64,000 bases of DNA, taken from Pelagibius marinus (GTDB taxonomy: Bacteria; Pseudomonadota; Alphaproteobacteria; Kiloniellales; Kiloniellaceae). The notes below the pieces were generated by a model, which did not search any database, was not told where the DNA came from, and was given only the letters and a program-made list of their open reading frames with translations. A program made the position numbers and the translations under genes. Location of the stretch: the NCBI RefSeq assembly GCF_014925385.1, contig NZ_JACSDK010000010.1:310001-374000 (forward strand), given 5' to 3'. Below are positions 60,320 through 64,000 of this stretch, piece after piece (the first letter of the stretch is position 1; each line of letters opens with the position of its first letter).

Positions 60320-61663
60320 ATGGGGAACCAACCGGACATCCGGGCTGGGCGTTTGCCGGAGTCCGCCTATGCGGAGAATTTCAGCGACGTTCATCCGCCG
60401 CTCGACCGCAAGGCGGCGCTGATCGAATCCAGCCGTTGCTACTTCTGCTACGACGCGCCCTGCGTCGAGGCCTGCCCGACGGGCATCGACATTCCGAGCT
60501 TCATCCGCAAGATCTCGACCGACAACGTCCGCGGCGCGGCGCAGGACATTCTGGACGAGAATATCCTGGGCGGCGCCTGCGCGCGGGTTTGCCCGACCGA
60601 GGTGCTGTGCCAGCAGGCCTGCGTGCGCAACGCGCAGGAGGCCAAGCCGGTGCAGATCGGGCTGCTGCAGCGCTACGCCACCGACGCCGTGATGGACGCC
60701 GGGGTGCATCCCTTCAGCCGCGCCGAGAAGAGCGGCAAGACCGTCGCCGTGATCGGCGCCGGCCCCGCGGGCCTGGCCTGCGCCCATCGCCTGGCCGTGC
60801 TGGGCCATGACGTGGTGATCCTGGAGGCGAAGCCGAAGTCCGGCGGGCTCAACGAATACGGCATCGCCGCCTACAAGCTGCCCGACGCCTTCGCCCAGAA
60901 GGAAGTGGACTTCGTGCTGCAGATCGGCGGCATCGAGATCCGCAACGATCAGGCTCTTGGCCGCGACTTCACGCTCACCGACCTGAGACGCGACTATGAC
61001 GCCGTCTTCCTGGGCATGGGTCTGGGTGGGGTGCGTCAGCTGGGCCTGGAGGGCGAGGACCTGGAAGGCGTCTACAATGCCGTCGACTACATCGCCGAGC
61101 TGCGCCAGAGCGCGGACCTCAAAGCCCTGCCGGTGGGCCGCAAGGTGGTGGTCATCGGCGGCGGCAACACCGCCATCGACATTGCCGTGCAGACCAAGCG
61201 CCTGGGTGCCGAGGACGTGACCCTGGTCTACCGCCGCGGGGCTGAGGCCATGTCGGCGACCCACCACGAGCAGGAGTTCGCCCAGGTCAACGGCGTGAAG
61301 ATCAAGCACTGGGCCCAGCCGCGCGAGATCCGCGGCATGAACGGCCACATCACCGACGTGATCTTCGAGTACACGCAGCTCGACGAAGGCGGGCGCCTGG
61401 CCGGCACCGGCGACGTCTTCAGCCTGCCCGTGGACATGCTGTTCAAGGCCATCGGCCAGACCATGCTGCCGCAGGCCAACGGCGGCAGCGAATTGCTGGA
61501 GATGGACGGCGCCAAGATTGCCGTGAACGTCGAGCGCCAGACCTCGCTGTCCGGCGTCTGGGCCGGCGGGGACTGCGTCGCCATCAGCGCGGACCTGACC
61601 GTCGCCGCGGTGCAGGACGGCAAGCTGGCCGCCGAGGCCATCAACAGCTTCCTGCGCGGGTAA
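60320..61663 (+). CDS. preT: Dihydropyrimidine dehydrogenase, FAD/Fe-S subunit PreT
   Basis: 447 residues. An N-terminal Fe-S region with two Cys clusters (CYFCYDAPCVEACP and CARVCPTEVLCQQAC) leads to a glutamate-synthase-small-subunit-like flavoprotein with GAGPAGLACAHRL (FAD) and GGGNTAIDIAV (NAD(P)). It passes electrons between NAD(P)H and PreA to reduce uracil and thymine to their dihydro forms. First gene of the operon, 65 bases after the candidate -10 box. Confidence 0.92.
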   Translation: MGNQPDIRAGRLPESAYAENFSDVHPPLDRKAALIESSRCYFCYDAPCVEACPTGIDIPSFIRKISTDNVRGAAQDILDENILGGACARVCPTEVLCQQACVRNAQEAKPVQIGLLQRYATDAVMDAGVHPFSRAEKSGKTVAVIGAGPAGLACAHRLAVLGHDVVILEAKPKSGGLNEYGIAAYKLPDAFAQKEVDFVLQIGGIEIRNDQALGRDFTLTDLRRDYDAVFLGMGLGGVRQLGLEGEDLEGVYNAVDYIAELRQSADLKALPVGRKVVVIGGGNTAIDIAVQTKRLGAEDVTLVYRRGAEAMSATHHEQEFAQVNGVKIKHWAQPREIRGMNGHITDVIFEYTQLDEGGRLAGTGDVFSLPVDMLFKAIGQTMLPQANGGSELLEMDGAKIAVNVERQTSLSGVWAGGDCVAISADLTVAAVQDGKLAAEAINSFLRG

Positions 61664-61707
61664 TGGGGAGCGAAATGGCGACGGATCAGCGCATGATTGA
61701 CCCCGTA

Positions 61708-61806
61708 CTTCGAGACGCTCGCTCGCGCTCGCTCCTCAGCATGAGGTCAATCAATCCAAAATCGAGCCTCACCCTGAGGAGCGCTGCGCAGCGGCGCGTC
61801 TCGAAG
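61708..61806. repeat. Palindromic interspersed repeat between preT and preA
   Basis: CTTCGAGACGC (61708-61718) is the exact reverse complement of GCGTCTCGAAG (61796-61806). Inside, CTCCTCAG.ATGAGG (about 61731-61746) pairs with CCTCACCCTGAGGAG (about 61767-61781). The GAGGAGCG...GCGTCTCGAAG sequence is the kind of repeat scattered between genes in many alphaproteobacterial genomes. It sits inside an operon and would fold into a long hairpin in the mRNA. Confidence 0.7.
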
Positions 61807-61861
61807 GGCGAGGCGGGCCGCGTCCCCTGCGGGACGACGAGCCGTTCCGGGGAGACGAGAC

Positions 61862-63139
61862 ATGGCTGACCTTCGTTGCGAAATCGGCGGCGTGAAGTCG
61901 CCCAATCCCTTCTGGCTAGCCTCGGCCCCGCCGACCGACAAGGAATACAACGTGGTGCGCGCCTTCAAGGCGGGCTGGGGCGGTGTCGTGTGGAAGACGC
62001 TGGGCGAGGACCCGCCGGTGGTGAACGTCTCCTCGCGCTATGGCGCGATGAGCTACAACGGCACCCGCATGGCCGGCTTCAACAACATCGAGCTGATCAC
62101 CGACCGGCCGCTGGACGTGAACCTGCGCGAGATCAAGCAGGTGAAGCGCGACTGGCCGGACCGCGCCATGGTGGTTTCCCTCATGGTCCCCTGCGAGGAG
62201 GAGAACTGGCGCGCCATCCTGGCCCAGGTGGAGGACACCGGCGCCGACGGCGTGGAGCTGAACTTCGGCTGCCCGCACGGCATGTCGGAGCGCGGCATGG
62301 GCTCGGCCGTCGGCCAGGTGCCCGAGTACATCGAGATGGTGACGCGCTGGTGCAAGGCCCACACCCGCATGCCGGTGTTCGTGAAGCTGACGCCCAACGT
62401 GACCAACATTCTGGGCCCGGCCCGCGCCGCCAAGGCCGGCGGCGCCGACGCGGTGTCCCTGATCAACACCATCAACTCCATCGCCTCCGTCGACCTGGAC
62501 GTCATGGCGCCGACTCCGACGGTGGACGGCAAGGGCACCCACGGCGGCTACTGCGGCCCGGCGGTCAAGCCCATCGCCATGCACATGGTGGCGGAGATCG
62601 CGCGCGACGCGGAGACCGCCGGCCTGCCGATTTCCGCTATCGGCGGCATTTCCAACTGGCGCGACGCGGCCGAGTTCATGACCCTGGGCGCCGGCTCGGT
62701 GCAGGTCTGCACCGCGGCCATGCACCACGGCTTCAAGATCGTCGAGGACATGATCGACGGCCTCGGTTACTGGATGGATGAGAAGGGCTACAGGACCCTG
62801 GACGACTTCCGCGGCGCCGCCGTGCCCAACGTCACCGACTGGCAGTATCTCAACATCAACTACGAGATCGTCGCCAAAATCGACCAGGACCTCTGCATCA
62901 AGTGCGGCCTTTGCCACATCGCCTGCGAGGACACCTCCCACCAGGCCATCGCGGCGCAGAAAGCGGACGGCCTGCGCCGCTACGAGGTGATCGACCAGGA
63001 ATGCGTCGGCTGTAACCTCTGCATGCACGTCTGCCCGGTGGAGGGCTGCATCTCCATGGTCGAGGTGGACAACGGCAAGGGTTATCTGAACTGGAAGGAA
63101 GATCCGCGCAACCCGATGAACCAGAAGGCCGCGGAGTAA
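61862..63139 (+). CDS. preA: NAD-dependent dihydropyrimidine dehydrogenase subunit PreA
   Basis: 425 residues. A dihydroorotate-dehydrogenase-like FMN barrel (NPFWLASAPPT start, ELNFGCPHGMSERGMGSA with the catalytic-loop Cys, AIGGISNWRDAAEF phosphate site) followed by a ferredoxin domain with CIKCGLCHIAC and CVGCNLCMHVCP for two 4Fe-4S clusters. It is the substrate-reducing subunit that works with PreT. Separated from preT by 198 bases that hold the palindromic repeat. Confidence 0.95.
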   Translation: MADLRCEIGGVKSPNPFWLASAPPTDKEYNVVRAFKAGWGGVVWKTLGEDPPVVNVSSRYGAMSYNGTRMAGFNNIELITDRPLDVNLREIKQVKRDWPDRAMVVSLMVPCEEENWRAILAQVEDTGADGVELNFGCPHGMSERGMGSAVGQVPEYIEMVTRWCKAHTRMPVFVKLTPNVTNILGPARAAKAGGADAVSLINTINSIASVDLDVMAPTPTVDGKGTHGGYCGPAVKPIAMHMVAEIARDAETAGLPISAIGGISNWRDAAEFMTLGAGSVQVCTAAMHHGFKIVEDMIDGLGYWMDEKGYRTLDDFRGAAVPNVTDWQYLNINYEIVAKIDQDLCIKCGLCHIACEDTSHQAIAAQKADGLRRYEVIDQECVGCNLCMHVCPVEGCISMVEVDNGKGYLNWKEDPRNPMNQKAAE

Positions 63140-63147
63140 GAGAGATT

Positions 63148-64000
63148 ATGGACGCGCAGAACCCCAAGAACCTGAAAGTGAACGGCGACCGCCTGTGGGA
63201 CAGCCTCATGGAGATGGCGAAGATCGGCCCGGGCGTGGCCGGCGGCAACTGCCGCCTGGCGCTCAGCGACTTCGACAAGGAAGGCCGCGACCTCTTCGTG
63301 CGCTGGTGCCAGGAGGCCGGCTGCTCCATCGCCGTGGATAAGATGGGCAACATCTTCGCCCGGCGGCCTGGCAAGAATCCCGACCTGCCGCCGGTCACCA
63401 CCGGCAGCCACCTGGACACCCAGCCCACCGGCGGCAAGTTTGACGGCGTCTTCGGCGTGCTGGCGGGCCTGGAAGTCCTCCGCACCCTCAACGACAACAA
63501 CATCGAGACCGAGGCGCCGGTCGAGGTGGCGGTCTGGACCAACGAGGAAGGCTCGCGCTTCGCCCCCGCCATGGTCGCCTCCGGCGTCTTCGCCGGGGTC
63601 TTCGACCTGGACTACGGCCATTCCCGCGCCGATGTGGACGGCAAGACCATCGGTGAGGAGCTGCAGCGCATCGGCTACCTGGGCGACCAGACGCCGGGCG
63701 ACCATCCGATCCGCGCCTTCTTTGAGGCCCATATCGAGCAGGGGCCGATCCTGGAGGCGGAGAAAAAGACCATCGGCGTGGTCACGGGCGCCCAGGGACA
63801 GCGCTGGTTCGAGGTGACGCTGACCGGCGCCGAGTCCCACGCCGGCACGACGCCGATGAACCGGCGCAGGGACGCCCTGGTCGCCGCCTCCAGGCTGGTG
63901 ACGAAGGTGAATGAGATCGCGCTGGCCCATCCGCCCCACGCGGTCAGCACCGTCGGCATGATGCAGGTCAGCCCCAATTCGCGGAACACCATCCCCGGCA
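63148..64000 (+). CDS. Zn-dependent amidase, beta-ureidopropionase/carbamoylase type, 5-prime part
   Basis: The first 284 residues of an M20-fold hydantoinase/carbamoylase; the rest lies beyond the window. Metal-site segments GSHLDTQPTGGKFDG and NEEGSRFAPAM, EAHIEQGPIL and the dimer-domain GAESHAGTTPM are present. In reductive pyrimidine breakdown this step hydrolyses N-carbamoyl-beta-alanine to beta-alanine, CO2 and ammonia, which fits its place 8 bases after preA. A hydantoinase gene is expected next but cannot be seen. Confidence 0.9.
   Translation, partial: MDAQNPKNLKVNGDRLWDSLMEMAKIGPGVAGGNCRLALSDFDKEGRDLFVRWCQEAGCSIAVDKMGNIFARRPGKNPDLPPVTTGSHLDTQPTGGKFDGVFGVLAGLEVLRTLNDNNIETEAPVEVAVWTNEEGSRFAPAMVASGVFAGVFDLDYGHSRADVDGKTIGEELQRIGYLGDQTPGDHPIRAFFEAHIEQGPILEAEKKTIGVVTGAQGQRWFEVTLTGAESHAGTTPMNRRRDALVAASRLVTKVNEIALAHPPHAVSTVGMMQVSPNSRNTIPG

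Noticed and set aside
1-64000. CRISPR arrays, tRNA or rRNA genes, insertion sequences, prophage or integrases
   Set aside because: No regularly spaced repeats, no cloverleaf or rRNA sequence, and no transposase, integrase or phage structural protein was recognised in any frame.

Overview
The window is a high-GC chromosomal segment of an alphaproteobacterium, most likely a Rhodospirillales-type (sensu lato) free-living heterotroph. This rests on two alphaproteobacterial PAS_5-type proteins, DUF2783 and DUF6285 proteins, a rhizobial exo-like polysaccharide locus, an SdhE/RecG/Mfd housekeeping block and a GC-rich palindromic intergenic repeat. Genus cannot be fixed from the sequence. I see no rRNA, tRNA, CRISPR array, integrase, transposase or phage gene.

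Layout. 1-8.7 kb is housekeeping: the tail of a haloacetate dehalogenase-like hydrolase, a tandem DUF502 membrane protein, a PAS_5 protein, recG, sdhE and mfd. 8.7-14.2 kb is a five-gene peptide-type ABC importer operon with a palindromic candidate operator, closed by a double hairpin. 14.3-20.2 kb is a FrnE/DsbA-like protein and a translationally coupled operon of acyl-CoA ligase, SDR, acyl-CoA dehydrogenase, APH-type kinase and DUF6285 protein. That is the full LvaE-D-C-A-B set of the levulinate / 4-hydroxyacid pathway. 20.6-21.7 kb has a PilZ protein and a second PAS_5 protein.

22.1-43.7 kb is a Wzx/Wzy-dependent exopolysaccharide locus with succinoglycan-like content. It has galE, nine glycosyltransferases, a GH16 glycanase, a Wzc-type co-polymerase/kinase, a pyruvyl transferase, a flippase and a Wzy-type polymerase/ligase. 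A second transcription unit carries the initiating sugar-phosphate transferase, a degenerate GalU-like protein, a short lipoprotein OPX exporter and a beta-barrel protein. The short OPX plus barrel suggests export through a separate porin. The barrel gene appears frameshifted in its signal peptide.

43.7-47.9 kb is a minus-strand operon (permuted CaiB/BaiF CoA transferase, DUF2783, FAD aromatic hydroxylase, metallo-beta-lactamase-fold protein with altered metal ligands), probably for an undefined aromatic compound. 48-54 kb has a gamma-glutamyltransferase, a methanethiol oxidase (SBP56) gene followed by SCO/SenC, a bacteriohemerythrin lacking one canonical His ligand, a small low-GC membrane-protein gene flanked by a duplicated gene end, and queF with a sugar O-acetyltransferase.

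54.8-58.1 kb holds two tandem D-Ala-D-Ala carboxypeptidases separated by a remnant of the downstream nitroreductase gene, so the duplication unit can be read directly. 58.1-64 kb is a RutR-like regulator with a minus-strand operon (EthD, 2-hydroxyacid dehydrogenase, nitroreductase). Divergent from it is a reductive pyrimidine catabolism operon (dihydropyrimidine dehydrogenase subunits PreT and PreA, and an amidase cut by the window end). Two near-perfect RutR-type operators lie between.
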